Positions 8,220-16,643 of a stretch of 64,000 bases of DNA are shown here, one piece after another; the first letter of the stretch is position 1, and each line of letters begins with the position of its first letter. The notes under the pieces were generated by a model. That model was not told the DNA's origin and did not search any database. It was given only the letters and a program-made list of their open reading frames with translations. Source of the DNA: Acetothermia bacterium UBA3571 (GTDB lineage Bacteria > Bipolaricaulota > Bipolaricaulia > Bipolaricaulales > Bipolaricaulaceae); contig DFNI01000044.1 in NCBI GenBank assembly GCA_002375995.1, positions 29,763-93,762 on the forward strand. Reading direction: 5' to 3'. The position numbers and the translations under genes are program-made.

Positions 8220-9381
8220 CCTTTTGGGAATCGCGCTCCGGGGGCTCCTCCACCGCAAAAAGCGGAGCTGGCTCACCATCATCGGCATCCTTATCGGGAT
8301 CACCGCCGTAGTGGCTTTGGTTTCCCTGGGAACTTCCATGCAGCTTGCGGTCAAACGCTCCTTCGAGGAGCTCGGGTATGACGTGATGATGATCCTTCCC
8401 GGGGAATTGGGCGGTGGCTTCGGCGGCCCCGCCAGCTTCGGCGCCTCCTTCGAGATCGACGTGGACGCCCTCTCCCAGGTGGAGGGGGTGGGGGAGATCG
8501 GCCTCATGTACTACGCGAGCATCTACGTCAAGGCCAGCGAAAACGAGGGGTTCCTGGATGCCCTGGGGGTCTCGGAGAACATCTTCTCGTTCTTCAAGGT
8601 GGAGCAGGCGGCGGGCCGGAGGTTCGCCCCGGGCGACCGGAACGCGGTGATCCTGGGGGTGGAAGTGGCTGAGGAGCTCGGCCTCGAGGTCGGGGATACC
8701 ATGGAGATCGAGGACAGGCCCTTCACCGTGATTGGGATCTACAGCGCCGACAGCCGCCTGGACGAGGACGCCATCCTCATCCCCTTGGCTACCATGCAGG
8801 ATATTCTGGGTACACGTGGCGTTTCCATGGTCTTCGTGCGGGCCGCGCCCGGGTACAGGGTGGAAGAGGTGGCCAAGCGGATCGAGGCGTTCCTCTACGA
8901 GACCCGGGGGCGCCGGGACCTCTCGGTGCAGACCATGGAGGAGGTCCACGAAGTGGTCCAGCGGGCCCTAGGGATCCTGGGGGCGTTCTTGGGGGGGATC
9001 GCCGGGATAGCCCTGTTGGTGGGCGGGATCGGCGTCATGAACACCATGTACACCGCCGTTTTGGAACGAACCCGGGAGATCGGGGTGATGAAGGCGGTGG
9101 GCGCCCGGAACTCCCAGATCATGTTGGTCTTCCTTTTGGAGTCTGGCCTCATGGGGCTCATGGGTGGAGCTTTGGGCACGGGGATCGGAGCCCTGCTCAA
9201 CTTCGCCGCCGTGGCCGCCGCCAAGGCGGCCTTGGGGGCGCGGGTATTGGAGTACGGGATCTCGTGGTGGCTTGTCCTGGGGGTGCTGGGGTTCTCGTTC
9301 CTGGTGGGGAGCTTGGCGGGGTTACTCCCAGCCCGGGCCGCGGCGAAGCTGGATCCGGTAGAGGCCCTGCGCTACGAGTGA
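8212..9381 (+). CDS. MacB-family ABC transporter permease
   Basis: Membrane partner of the preceding ATPase, 389 residues. It has the MacB layout: one N-terminal membrane helix (about residues 20-45), a large periplasmic MacB-PCD domain (about 45-265), then three C-terminal helices forming the FtsX domain. Between those helices lie GGIGVMNTMYTAVLERTREIGVMKAVGA, a FtsX/MacB signature, and the final LLPARAAAKLDPVEALRYE, the usual C-terminal motif. The start is the ATG at 8212, overlapping the ATPase stop. Without MacA and TolC genes nearby, a role like LolCE or a peptide exporter is as likely as drug efflux. Confidence 0.9.
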   Translation: MFDLLGIALRGLLHRKKRSWLTIIGILIGITAVVALVSLGTSMQLAVKRSFEELGYDVMMILPGELGGGFGGPASFGASFEIDVDALSQVEGVGEIGLMYYASIYVKASENEGFLDALGVSENIFSFFKVEQAAGRRFAPGDRNAVILGVEVAEELGLEVGDTMEIEDRPFTVIGIYSADSRLDEDAILIPLATMQDILGTRGVSMVFVRAAPGYRVEEVAKRIEAFLYETRGRRDLSVQTMEEVHEVVQRALGILGAFLGGIAGIALLVGGIGVMNTMYTAVLERTREIGVMKAVGARNSQIMLVFLLESGLMGLMGGALGTGIGALLNFAAVAAAKAALGARVLEYGISWWLVLGVLGFSFLVGSLAGLLPARAAAKLDPVEALRYE

Positions 9382-9390
9382 GGAGGTGGA

Positions 9391-10371
9391 ATGGCAAAGG
9401 TCTTTATAAGCTGCCGGATCTTCCCCGAGGAAGTCAAGAGGCTCGAGGAGGCAGGCCATTCGGTGGAGGTCCACCCGGGGGACGTCATAGCGAAGGACGA
9501 GCTCCTGCAGGGGGTGGCCGACGCGGAGGTCCTGGTCTGTCCCCTCTCTACAAAGGTCGACAAGGAGGTCTTCGCCGCCGCGCCGAACTTGAAGATCGTG
9601 GCCAACCTCGGGGTGGGGGTGGACAACATCGACCTCCGGGAAGCCAACGCGCGGAAGGTGGTGGTGCTCAACACCCCTGGGGTCCTCACGGATACCGTGG
9701 CCGACCTCGCGTTCGCGTTGATGTTGGCCGTGGCCCGGCGGGTGGTGGAGCTCGACAAGTACCTCCGGACCGAGGGCTTTCCGGGTTGGACCTTCATGCC
9801 CCCCTACCTAGGCCACGACGTTTGGGGGGCCACGTTGGGGATCGTGGGCCTCGGGCGGATCGGGAGCGCCGTAGCCCGCAGGGCCAAGGGTTTCCGCATG
9901 CGAATCCTCTACTACTCCCGCACTCGGAAACCGGGGCTGGAGGAGGAACTCGGCTGTCGTTTCGCGGAGCTTGACGAGCTCCTTCAGGAAAGCGACTTCG
10001 TGGTCCTATGCACCCCCCTCACCCCGGAGACCCACCACATGATCGGCCCCCGGGAGCTCTCCCTGATGAAACCCACGGCCTATCTTATCAACATCGCCCG
10101 GGGGCCGGTGGTGGACGAGGGGGCCCTGGTGGAGGCGTTGCGGGAGGGAAAGATCGCCGGGGCGGCCTTGGATGTGTTCGAGCGGGAACCAGAGGTGCAC
10201 CCTGGGCTCCTGGAGCTTCACAACGTGGTCCTCACCCCCCATATTGGCTCCGCCAGCGCGGGCACCCGCCGCCGCATGGCGGCCATGGCGGTGGATGGGG
10301 TACTGACGGCCCTGCAGGGGAAGAAGCCCGAGAACATCGTAAACCCTGAGGTCTGGCCGGGGAGATTGTGA
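9391..10371 (+). CDS. D-isomer-specific 2-hydroxyacid dehydrogenase
   Basis: NAD(P)-dependent reductase of the glyoxylate/hydroxypyruvate reductase and phosphoglycerate dehydrogenase family, 326 residues. The Rossmann motif GIVGLGRIGSAVA is at about residue 150. The catalytic triad can be seen as Arg in NIARGPVVDEGAL, Glu in FEREPEVHPGL and His in VLTPHIGSASAG. It lacks the ACT domain of the long SerA enzymes, so glyoxylate/hydroxypyruvate or another 2-oxoacid is the likelier substrate. A strong GAGGAGGTG precedes the ATG. It starts 9 bp after the MacB permease and may share its transcript. Confidence 0.85.
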   Translation: MAKVFISCRIFPEEVKRLEEAGHSVEVHPGDVIAKDELLQGVADAEVLVCPLSTKVDKEVFAAAPNLKIVANLGVGVDNIDLREANARKVVVLNTPGVLTDTVADLAFALMLAVARRVVELDKYLRTEGFPGWTFMPPYLGHDVWGATLGIVGLGRIGSAVARRAKGFRMRILYYSRTRKPGLEEELGCRFAELDELLQESDFVVLCTPLTPETHHMIGPRELSLMKPTAYLINIARGPVVDEGALVEALREGKIAGAALDVFEREPEVHPGLLELHNVVLTPHIGSASAGTRRRMAAMAVDGVLTALQGKKPENIVNPEVWPGRL

Positions 10372-10439
10372 CCCGGATCACAGAAACCTGAAACCAGTGC
10401 CGGGGTTTCGTTGTACAATGAGTTGGAGGTGATGTGGGT

Positions 10440-11015
10440 ATGAAGAAGGCTCTTGCGTTTGGGGCGCTGCTTGCTTTGACCATGGGGGTTATGGGGTTTG
10501 GGTTCGGAAATTCTTGCTGTCCTCCCCCCACCGAGCCGTGCTGCTACACCTCTTTTTGGGTAGGGGACACGGTCTGCTTCAAGCTGGTGATCCCCTGGAG
10601 CTTCTTCTGCTGTACCGCCAGCGATGAACTCATCACCGGCTGGCACATCGAAACCCTGGACGGCGTGGTGGTCTACGAGCACGCCTTCTCCACTCCCGTC
10701 TCACCCAAAGGGTTCGAGATGCAGTGGGACCAAAAGGACATGTCCGGCCAACAGGTGGCCGCGGGGTTCTACTACATCGTGGTCACCACCACTAAAGGGG
10801 AGTACAAGACGGCGATAAAGATCGTGGAGAAAGACCCTTGCTGCTGGACGGTCCTTAAGTCCAAGCCGTGTGGGGTTTCCTTCTGTAAGCCCTACATCAA
10901 GGTCTACAAGTGCCCGACCTGTTGTGTCCCCAAGTGCTGTCTGCCGCTTCCCTGTTTCCCCTGTGCCAACTGCAATATCAGTATCTTCCTCGGCTGCTGT
11001 GGCGACGACCCGTGA
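10440..11015 (+). CDS. secreted cysteine-rich protein with a FlgD-like domain
   Basis: A 191-residue exported protein with a signal peptide (about residues 1-21) and 21 cysteines in the mature part, including seven adjacent CC pairs. The middle (about residues 60-130, TASDELITGWHIETLDGVV to YYIVVTTTKGEYK) looks like the Ig-like FlgD/T9SS-associated fold: a bending strand pattern ending in GFYYIVV...G..K. The Cys-rich segments flank this domain. So many paired cysteines suggest disulfide cross-linking in the envelope or metal binding; neither is proven. The ATG at 10440 has GGAGGTGAT eight bases upstream. I do not know a named family with this layout. Confidence 0.72.
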   Translation: MKKALAFGALLALTMGVMGFGFGNSCCPPPTEPCCYTSFWVGDTVCFKLVIPWSFFCCTASDELITGWHIETLDGVVVYEHAFSTPVSPKGFEMQWDQKDMSGQQVAAGFYYIVVTTTKGEYKTAIKIVEKDPCCWTVLKSKPCGVSFCKPYIKVYKCPTCCVPKCCLPLPCFPCANCNISIFLGCCGDDP

Positions 11016-11034
11016 TCACGGGGGCTAACGGGAT

Positions 11035-11892
11035 ATGCCCGAGCTTCCCGATTTGGAGGTCATTGCCGCTAATCTAGCCCCCCGGGTCGTGGGCCAGGCG
11101 ATCCGGGGGGCTGAAGCCCTCCACCCCGCCTTCCTCCAGTCCACCGACCCACCTTTGGCAGAGATGGAGGGGCGTAAGGTCGACGGAATAGGGAGGCGGG
11201 GAAAATACCTCCTCTTCCACCTGTCGGGTGGGCTTCACTTCGTAGTGCACCTCATGCGGGCGGGATGGGTGTGGCATGGTGCCACGAGGTACGGCGCCAC
11301 CAAAAGCACCGTGTTCCGGATCGAGCTCGACGACGGGAACGACCTCCGGGTGATCGAAGCCGGCTTCCCCAAGCTCACCCGGGGATGGCTCCTCAGGTCC
11401 TTGGAAGAAGAACCGCTGGCGGCGCTCGGGGTGGAACCCTTGGGCGACGACTTCACCCGGGAGCGGTTCCAGGAGATCGTGGCCGGCAAACGCCGACAAA
11501 TAAAGAGGCTCCTGGTGGACCAAAAGCTCATCGCCGGGATCGGGAACGCCTATTCCGACGAGATCCTGTTCGAGGCCCAACTCTCCCCATTTCGGTACGC
11601 CCATACTCTAACTCCAGAGGAACTCGAGCGCCTGTGGCGGGCGATCCCCGGGGTGCTCCGCTGGGCCATCTCCGAAATCAAGGCCCGGGTGGGGGATGAT
11701 CTCTATCAGGAGGAGGAACGTTCCTTCCTGCGGGTCCACGGCCGGGCGGGAAAGCCCTGTCCTCGGTGCGGTACCCCCATCGGGGAGGTCCTCCTTTCCG
11801 GGCAGCGCACCGACTTCTGCCCCAAGTGTCAACATGTGGACGAGTTTCCTCCGGGAAGCGGGGCACAAGGAGTCCCACGGCACGAGGAATAA
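11035..11892 (+). CDS. mutM: Fpg/Nei-family DNA glycosylase (formamidopyrimidine-DNA glycosylase)
   Basis: Removes oxidised purines such as 8-oxoguanine and nicks the abasic site. The protein opens with MPELPDLEV, giving the catalytic Pro2 and Glu3. GKYLLFHLSGG carries the conserved beta-hairpin Lys. The helix-two-turn-helix sits near KLIAGIGNAYSDEILFEA. The C-terminus has a four-cysteine zinc finger (CPRCGTPI...FCPKCQ). Length 285 is typical. The 20 bp between the Cys-rich gene and this ATG hold no strong ribosome site. MutM versus Nei specificity is not certain. Confidence 0.88.
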   Translation: MPELPDLEVIAANLAPRVVGQAIRGAEALHPAFLQSTDPPLAEMEGRKVDGIGRRGKYLLFHLSGGLHFVVHLMRAGWVWHGATRYGATKSTVFRIELDDGNDLRVIEAGFPKLTRGWLLRSLEEEPLAALGVEPLGDDFTRERFQEIVAGKRRQIKRLLVDQKLIAGIGNAYSDEILFEAQLSPFRYAHTLTPEELERLWRAIPGVLRWAISEIKARVGDDLYQEEERSFLRVHGRAGKPCPRCGTPIGEVLLSGQRTDFCPKCQHVDEFPPGSGAQGVPRHEE

Positions 11893-11953
11893 GCCCTGAC
11901 ATTCGCGGAGAAATCTTGAAATCCTCGGAAAAAGCGTTACCCTCGCCCAGATC

Positions 11954-12571
11954 ATGCTGACGGTGATAGATCATCCCTTGATCCGCGCGAAGCTCACCAA
12001 GCTCCGAGACAAATCCACCGATAGGCTCCTCTTCCGCCAGCTTCTCGAGGAGCTCACCGCCTTTATGGTGTATGAGATCACCCGGGACTTCCCCCTGCGG
12101 GAGGTAGAAGTGGAGACGCCCCTCGAGGTAACCCGGGGCCACGAGCTCGCGCGGCCGGTGGTGTTGGTGCCGATCCTGCGGGCAGGGATCGTGATGAGCG
12201 AGGGGGTTCTCCGGCTCATACCCAACGCCAGGGTAGGCCATATCGGCATCTACCGGGACCCCGTGACCCTGGAGCCCCACGTCTACTACAAGAAGCTGCC
12301 CAAGAACATCCGGGAGGCACTGGTGATCGTGGTGGACCCCATGTTGGCCACCGGGGGTTCAGCAGTGGAGGCGGTCCGTCTCCTGAAGGAGGAAGGTGCG
12401 GCGGACGTGCGGTTCCTGTGCCTGGTGGCAGCTCCCGAGGGAATAAGGGCGTTTGAGGAAGCGCACCCGGACGTTCCCATATATGCCGCGGCCCGGGACA
12501 GGGAGCTCGACGACCACGGCTACATCCTCCCCGGGCTCGGGGACGCCGGGGACCGGCTATTCGGCACGTGA
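11954..12571 (+). CDS. upp: uracil phosphoribosyltransferase
   Basis: Salvages uracil to UMP using PRPP. The 205-residue protein matches the UPRT family end to end: LVPILRAGIVMSEGVL, the PRPP-binding VVDPMLATGGSAVEAVRLLK, and the uracil-binding C-terminus DDHGYILPGLGDAGDRLFGT. It starts with ATG at 11954 with no Shine-Dalgarno-like sequence. A TTGAAA (11916-11921) and a weak TACCCT (11938-11943) spaced 16 bp put a possible transcript start close to the ATG, so it may be leaderless. The SDR gene follows after 29 bp. Confidence 0.92.
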   Translation: MLTVIDHPLIRAKLTKLRDKSTDRLLFRQLLEELTAFMVYEITRDFPLREVEVETPLEVTRGHELARPVVLVPILRAGIVMSEGVLRLIPNARVGHIGIYRDPVTLEPHVYYKKLPKNIREALVIVVDPMLATGGSAVEAVRLLKEEGAADVRFLCLVAAPEGIRAFEEAHPDVPIYAAARDRELDDHGYILPGLGDAGDRLFGT

Positions 12572-12600
12572 AAGAACAGGATGGGCGGTGGGAGGTAACT

Positions 12601-13338
12601 ATGCAACGTTGTGCCCTCGTTACTGGAGGATCCAGGGGGATCGGTGCGGCCACGGCCCTGAAGCTCGCGGCCATGGGGTGTGACGTGGCCATAAGTTACC
12701 GGACCCAGAGGGTCCGGGCCGAGGAGGTGGCGGCAGAGATCGAGCGGCTGGGCCGCAAGGCCGCGGTGATCCAAGCGGACCTGGTGGATCCGGAGCAGGC
12801 CAGGGCCCTGGTGCGCCGTGCCGCGGAGGCCCTGGGGGGCCTCCACATCCTGGTCAACAACGCCGGCTACACCCAACACGCCAAGTTCACCGAGCTTTCG
12901 CTTGAGGACTGGGAGAGGATGATCCGGGTAGCGCTGACGGCGCCCTTCGTGGCCGCCCAGGCGGCCTTCCCTTACATGCGCGAGGCCGGTTTCGGCCGGA
13001 TCGTGAACGTCTCTTCCCTCCGGGCCCTGGGTGGTTCATCCCACGGGGCCCACTACGCCTCGGCCAAGGCGGGCCTCATCGGACTCACCAAGTCCCTGGC
13101 CCTGGAGCTCGCTCCCTACGGAATCACGGTGAACGCCGTCTGCCCCGGCTACACCGCCACCGATATGACCCGGGAGGCCTTGGCCCGGGACGGCGAGCGG
13201 ATAAAATCGCTGATCCCGCTGGGGAGGGCCGCGGATCCGCGGGAGGTGGCGGCGGTCATCGCGTTTCTGTGTTCCGATGAGGCGAGTTACATCACCGGGG
13301 AGACCATCTCCGTGAACGGCGGGATCTACATGCGCTGA
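12601..13338 (+). CDS. SDR-family oxidoreductase, FabG-like
   Basis: Classical short-chain dehydrogenase of 245 residues: TGGSRGIGAATA cofactor motif at the N-terminus, NNAGYT, the catalytic Ser in VNVSSLRALGG and the YASAKAGL Tyr-Lys pair, then VCPGYTATDMT. It closely resembles 3-oxoacyl-ACP reductase, but its neighbours (a TIM-barrel isomerase and an MFS transporter) suggest a sugar or polyol dehydrogenase instead, so I give no symbol. The ATG at 12601 has GGGAGGT at about 12590. The stop overlaps the next start by one base (TGATG), implying coupling. Confidence 0.85.
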   Translation: MQRCALVTGGSRGIGAATALKLAAMGCDVAISYRTQRVRAEEVAAEIERLGRKAAVIQADLVDPEQARALVRRAAEALGGLHILVNNAGYTQHAKFTELSLEDWERMIRVALTAPFVAAQAAFPYMREAGFGRIVNVSSLRALGGSSHGAHYASAKAGLIGLTKSLALELAPYGITVNAVCPGYTATDMTREALARDGERIKSLIPLGRAADPREVAAVIAFLCSDEASYITGETISVNGGIYMR

Positions 13339-14153
13339 TGGAGCGGAAGGACCTGGGGGTGGCCGCGTTCCTAGGCCCCGAAAGGGGCCTAGAGTTTTGG
13401 TTGGAGCTCGCTGCGGAGCTCGGCCTCGGAGTCGTGGAGCTGCGGGCCGAGCCCCGGTTGGCTCACCCCACCGAGCTCGGCCGGGACGCCCGAAAGGCGC
13501 TTCGCCGAAGGCTGGAGTCCCTGGGGCTTCGTCCCACGGTGCACGCCTCCATTCACGACACGAACCTCGCGAGCCTCAACCCTATCCTGGCCGCCGCGGC
13601 CAGGGAGGACCTCCGGGGAGCGGTGGAGCTCGCCGCCGATATCGGGGCCGAGATCGTCGTCTTCCATCCCGGCCGCCTCCCCTCCGAATACCGCCGGGAT
13701 CCCGAGGCCTTGGAGGCAGCCCGCTCCGTTTTGTACGCGAACCTGGAGGAGCTCCTCCCGTACGCCGAGCGTTTGGGAGTGGTGCTCGCCGTCGAGAACA
13801 AGCAACGGGGATCCAACCGGGACCTGATCCTCACCCCCCAAGAGCACCGGGAAGTTCTGGAAAGGTTCCCGGGGCTTTGGGCTTGCCTGGATTTCGGGCA
13901 CCTCCATACCCTGGGGCTGGACCCGGTGGAGTTCGTCCGTATCCTGGGAGAGAAGCTCGTCCACGTCCATCTCCACGACAACCGCGGCGGGGCCGACGAA
14001 CACCTCCCCCTGGGCGAGGGGAGCTTGGATTGGAAACGGTGCATCTCGGCCTTGGCCGAGGCGGGTTTCTCGGGCACCACGGTGCTCGAGATCCCGGACC
14101 CTGAGGGCCTCGCGAGCTCAGTGGAGCTCGTGGTCTCCTATGGCGCGGGCTGA
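13338..14153 (+). CDS. sugar phosphate isomerase/epimerase-like TIM barrel protein
   Basis: A 271-residue AP-endonuclease-2-superfamily barrel of the kind found in xylose isomerase-like enzymes. Metal-ligand-type motifs are visible: TVHASIHDTNLASLN, EIVVFHPGRLP, LAVENKQRG, LDFGHLHTLGLD, VHVHLHDNRGGADEHLPLGEGSLDW and a final Glu in TTVLEIPD. The last part (LHDN.G..D.H.P.G.G..DW) is a strong family signature. It may be a sugar epimerase/isomerase working with the SDR upstream and the MFS carrier downstream. It starts one base before the SDR gene ends and overlaps the MFS gene by 14 bp. Confidence 0.8.
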   Translation: MERKDLGVAAFLGPERGLEFWLELAAELGLGVVELRAEPRLAHPTELGRDARKALRRRLESLGLRPTVHASIHDTNLASLNPILAAAAREDLRGAVELAADIGAEIVVFHPGRLPSEYRRDPEALEAARSVLYANLEELLPYAERLGVVLAVENKQRGSNRDLILTPQEHREVLERFPGLWACLDFGHLHTLGLDPVEFVRILGEKLVHVHLHDNRGGADEHLPLGEGSLDWKRCISALAEAGFSGTTVLEIPDPEGLASSVELVVSYGAG

Positions 14154-15465
14154 GGGGCGGTGGCTTTGGGGGTATTTCCTCGCCAACGCCGCGGGAGGGG
14201 CGGCCTCCTTGCTGGTTCCCCTCTACGCTTACCATTTGGGCGGCACCGCGGCCGACGTGGGTGCCCTGGCCAGCACCGCCAGTTTCGCCGGGATCTTGGG
14301 CAGCGTCATCTGGGGCAGGGCGGCCGACCGGGTGAAGACGCGCCGGGTTTTCGTGGTCACGGGCTTTTGGGGGTTCGGCTTCTTCTACCTCTTCCTCCCC
14401 TTCATCCAACGGGTGGCCGAGCTCTTTGGGCTCAACGCGTTGGCCACCTTCTTCTGGATGTCCCAGGCCACGGTGGCCACCCTTTTGGTGCTGGAGAACT
14501 ACCCCAAGGCCGATTGGGAAGCGGGACTGGGGCGGTTCAACCGCTATGCCGGCCTGGGGTGGATGGTAGGCCTGGGGATGGGGGCCTTCTGGACGGGGGT
14601 GTTGCCCCAGGCTGTGGGGGAAGGGTGGGCCCTGCGATCGCTCGGGGTCATCACCTCCCTCTTGGGGCTCGGGGCGGGACTTTTGGGGTATTTCACCGTC
14701 CCCGAACCCAAGGTTCCCCGTCCCCGGCGCACTTTCATCGGCACGGTGGTGGCGGTGGGGAACTTCCTAGTGGAGCGCTTCCGTTACGCTCCGGCCCGGA
14801 TCTATTACCGACTCGGCCCGCTTCAGTTCGTCCGGATCCTCCAGGGGAAGACCAAGATCGGCCCCGATCTCACCCTGTATTTCTACGGGGCGCTCCTTGC
14901 CGCCACCGGGTTCTCGGCCTTCTTCGTGCCGCTGCCCCTTTACCTGCGGGCGGTCCTCGGGGTTCCCAATGGGCTTGTTTTTGCCCTCTACATCCTACAC
15001 AACGGCATGAACGCCTTCTCGTACAGCTGGGCGCAGCGCCTGATCCTGCGGATCGGTCACCGTCCGGTCTTGGGACTCGCGCTCTTTGTGCGCAGCGTGG
15101 TCTTCCCCCTCTTTGGGGTCTTGGCCGTCCTGCCCGGGCTTCATCTCGTGCTCGTTCCAGTCTTCTTCCTGATAACTGGAGTGACCTGGGCCTTTTTCCA
15201 GCTCACCGGGACCGCCATCGTGTCGCGGCTTGCGCCCGGGGGGAGCAAAGGGGAGGCCATGGGGATATACAACGCCCTCCTCGGGCTGAGCACGGTCTTC
15301 GGGGCATTAATCGGAGGGTACCTCTCCGACTCCCTGGGCTACACCGCCGCCTTTGTAGCTGCCGGGGCCCTGATCTTCATTGCCCTTCCCATTGTGCTCC
15401 TTGAGTCCAAGCCGATCGCAGAGGAAATCACCCTCCCCTCATCACAAGAGCCCCAGGGACCTTAG
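14140..15465 (+). CDS. MFS transporter
   Basis: Twelve-helix major facilitator protein of 441 residues. The first half has the family motif A region GRAADRVKTRRVFVV between helices 2 and 3. The second half has a long central loop (about residues 190-255, rich in Arg and Lys) and a matching run of six helices ending near residue 425. No substrate is recognisable; the SDR and sugar-isomerase-like genes before it suggest a carbohydrate or polyol. The ATG at 14140 lies inside the previous gene. Its 3' end overlaps the convergent hypothetical gene by 24 bp. Confidence 0.85.
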   Translation: MARAEGRWLWGYFLANAAGGAASLLVPLYAYHLGGTAADVGALASTASFAGILGSVIWGRAADRVKTRRVFVVTGFWGFGFFYLFLPFIQRVAELFGLNALATFFWMSQATVATLLVLENYPKADWEAGLGRFNRYAGLGWMVGLGMGAFWTGVLPQAVGEGWALRSLGVITSLLGLGAGLLGYFTVPEPKVPRPRRTFIGTVVAVGNFLVERFRYAPARIYYRLGPLQFVRILQGKTKIGPDLTLYFYGALLAATGFSAFFVPLPLYLRAVLGVPNGLVFALYILHNGMNAFSYSWAQRLILRIGHRPVLGLALFVRSVVFPLFGVLAVLPGLHLVLVPVFFLITGVTWAFFQLTGTAIVSRLAPGGSKGEAMGIYNALLGLSTVFGALIGGYLSDSLGYTAAFVAAGALIFIALPIVLLESKPIAEEITLPSSQEPQGP

Positions 15466-15993
15466 GGCACTGCGGGTAGCTTCATCCCGGAAGTCGTTTA
15501 CCAAGCGATAATGGGGGCGATTGTGTCGCCGGTAAGCCCGGGAATGATGCGGGACAAGGCCCGTCTCCGAAAGAAGTGTTCCGTGGGCACGCAGGGCCTC
15601 CGGAGAGAAGGGGATCGCCCCCTCCTCCGCGAGCTCGACCACGAGCTCCCAGCGGCGCTCGAACTCCGCCGGGTCTCCTCCCTTCTGCGGTTGAGAGAGG
15701 AGCGTTTGGGCCAATACCACAGGGTCCACCCCCTTGCGCTTCGCCGGCCTGAGGTTCAGGCGATAGGTCCGGTGCAGGGGATCCACCGACTCGAAGAGGG
15801 GCTCTTGGGGGAAGAGCCTTTCCTCCACACACTCCCACTCCTGGAGAAATTCGCGCATGAACCTTTTCCTTTCGGCCAGGAGATGATCGGCGCCGAAGAC
15901 CCCCTGATATACCAGCTTCGCCAGGTCCTCTAGCCCGAAGCCGGGGTGGCGCCCAAGGTGCAACTGTATAAGGCCCAACAGTGCCCGTTTCAT
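15442..15993 (-). CDS. conserved-looking hypothetical cytosolic protein
   Basis: A 183-residue protein without a signal peptide, membrane helices or a motif I can name. It is rich in charged residues and Leu, with a mostly helical pattern and a basic, aromatic C-terminus (HHSRAYRRHNRPHYRLVND). The start is the ATG at 15993. There is no ribosome site in front of it, but a TATCCT box on the minus strand at 16003-16008 ends nine bases before the ATG, suggesting a leaderless message. It is divergent from the THEP1 gene and convergent with the MFS gene. Confidence 0.6.
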   Translation of the reverse strand: MKRALLGLIQLHLGRHPGFGLEDLAKLVYQGVFGADHLLAERKRFMREFLQEWECVEERLFPQEPLFESVDPLHRTYRLNLRPAKRKGVDPVVLAQTLLSQPQKGGDPAEFERRWELVVELAEEGAIPFSPEALRAHGTLLSETGLVPHHSRAYRRHNRPHYRLVNDFRDEATRSALRSLGLL

Positions 15994-16032
15994 CGGGAGC
16001 TTAGGATAGAATCACCCTTAAGGGGGGTACAA

Positions 16033-16557
16033 GTGAAGATCGGGGTCACAGGGCATCCGGGGGTGGGAAAGACCACCCTGGTGGAGCGGGTGATCCAGGC
16101 AGTGCCGCTCAAATGTGGCGGCATGATCACGAAGGAGATCCGGAAGATCGGCCGCCGGGTGGGGTTTTCGGTCCACGATGTCCTAACCGGAAGGGAAGGG
16201 GTCTTAGCGCACATACATCTTGAGCGGGGCCCGAAGCTCGGCCGCTACCGCGTGAACCTACGGGACTTGGAAGAGATCGGCGCCGCGGCCATCGAGCGGG
16301 CGCTGGAGGAGTGTGAGCTCGTGGTGGTCGACGAGGTGGGTCCCATGGAGCTACATTCCGAGAGGTTCATCCGGGCGGTGGAGAGGGCGTTGGAGTCCGA
16401 CAAGCACCTTCTCGTCACGGTCCACCGGGCCTCGAATCACCACCTGGCCTACCGGATCCGCCACGAGACCGACCGCTTCTTTCGGCTTTCGACCACCAAG
16501 CGGGACCGAATAACGGAAGAGATAATTGAGCTCCTTTCCAGGGGCCCGGATAGGTGA
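16033..16557 (+). CDS. THEP1-family nucleoside-triphosphatase
   Basis: Small P-loop NTPase of the archaeal/thermophile THEP1 group, related to human cancer-related NTPase; the cellular role is poorly known. It has Walker A GHPGVGKTTLV at residues 7-17, GRRVGFSVHDVLTGREGVLAH, and Walker B ELVVVDEVGPMELHS, all family marks. Length 174 is normal. The GTG at 16033 has AGGGGGG directly upstream; the longer reading from 15946 would run into the divergent gene and lacks a ribosome site. The next gene has its own promoter. Confidence 0.85.
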   Translation: MKIGVTGHPGVGKTTLVERVIQAVPLKCGGMITKEIRKIGRRVGFSVHDVLTGREGVLAHIHLERGPKLGRYRVNLRDLEEIGAAAIERALEECELVVVDEVGPMELHSERFIRAVERALESDKHLLVTVHRASNHHLAYRIRHETDRFFRLSTTKRDRITEEIIELLSRGPDR

Positions 16558-16605
16558 TCCCTTTCCTTCAAGAGACTCACTGGGAAAAAACCTTGGACCT
16601 CACCC

Positions 16606-16636
16606 TTGTCCCATGGACATTAATTGGCACTATAAT
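16606..16636 (+). promoter_or_regulatory. promoter of the racemase gene, leaderless type
   Basis: A perfect TATAAT at 16631-16636 ends only seven bases before the ATG at 16644. A TTGTCC at 16606-16611, 19 bp upstream, is a possible -35. Transcription would start at or next to the ATG, so the mRNA would have no leader; no Shine-Dalgarno is present. Confidence 0.7.
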
Positions 16637-16643
16637 ATTTATT

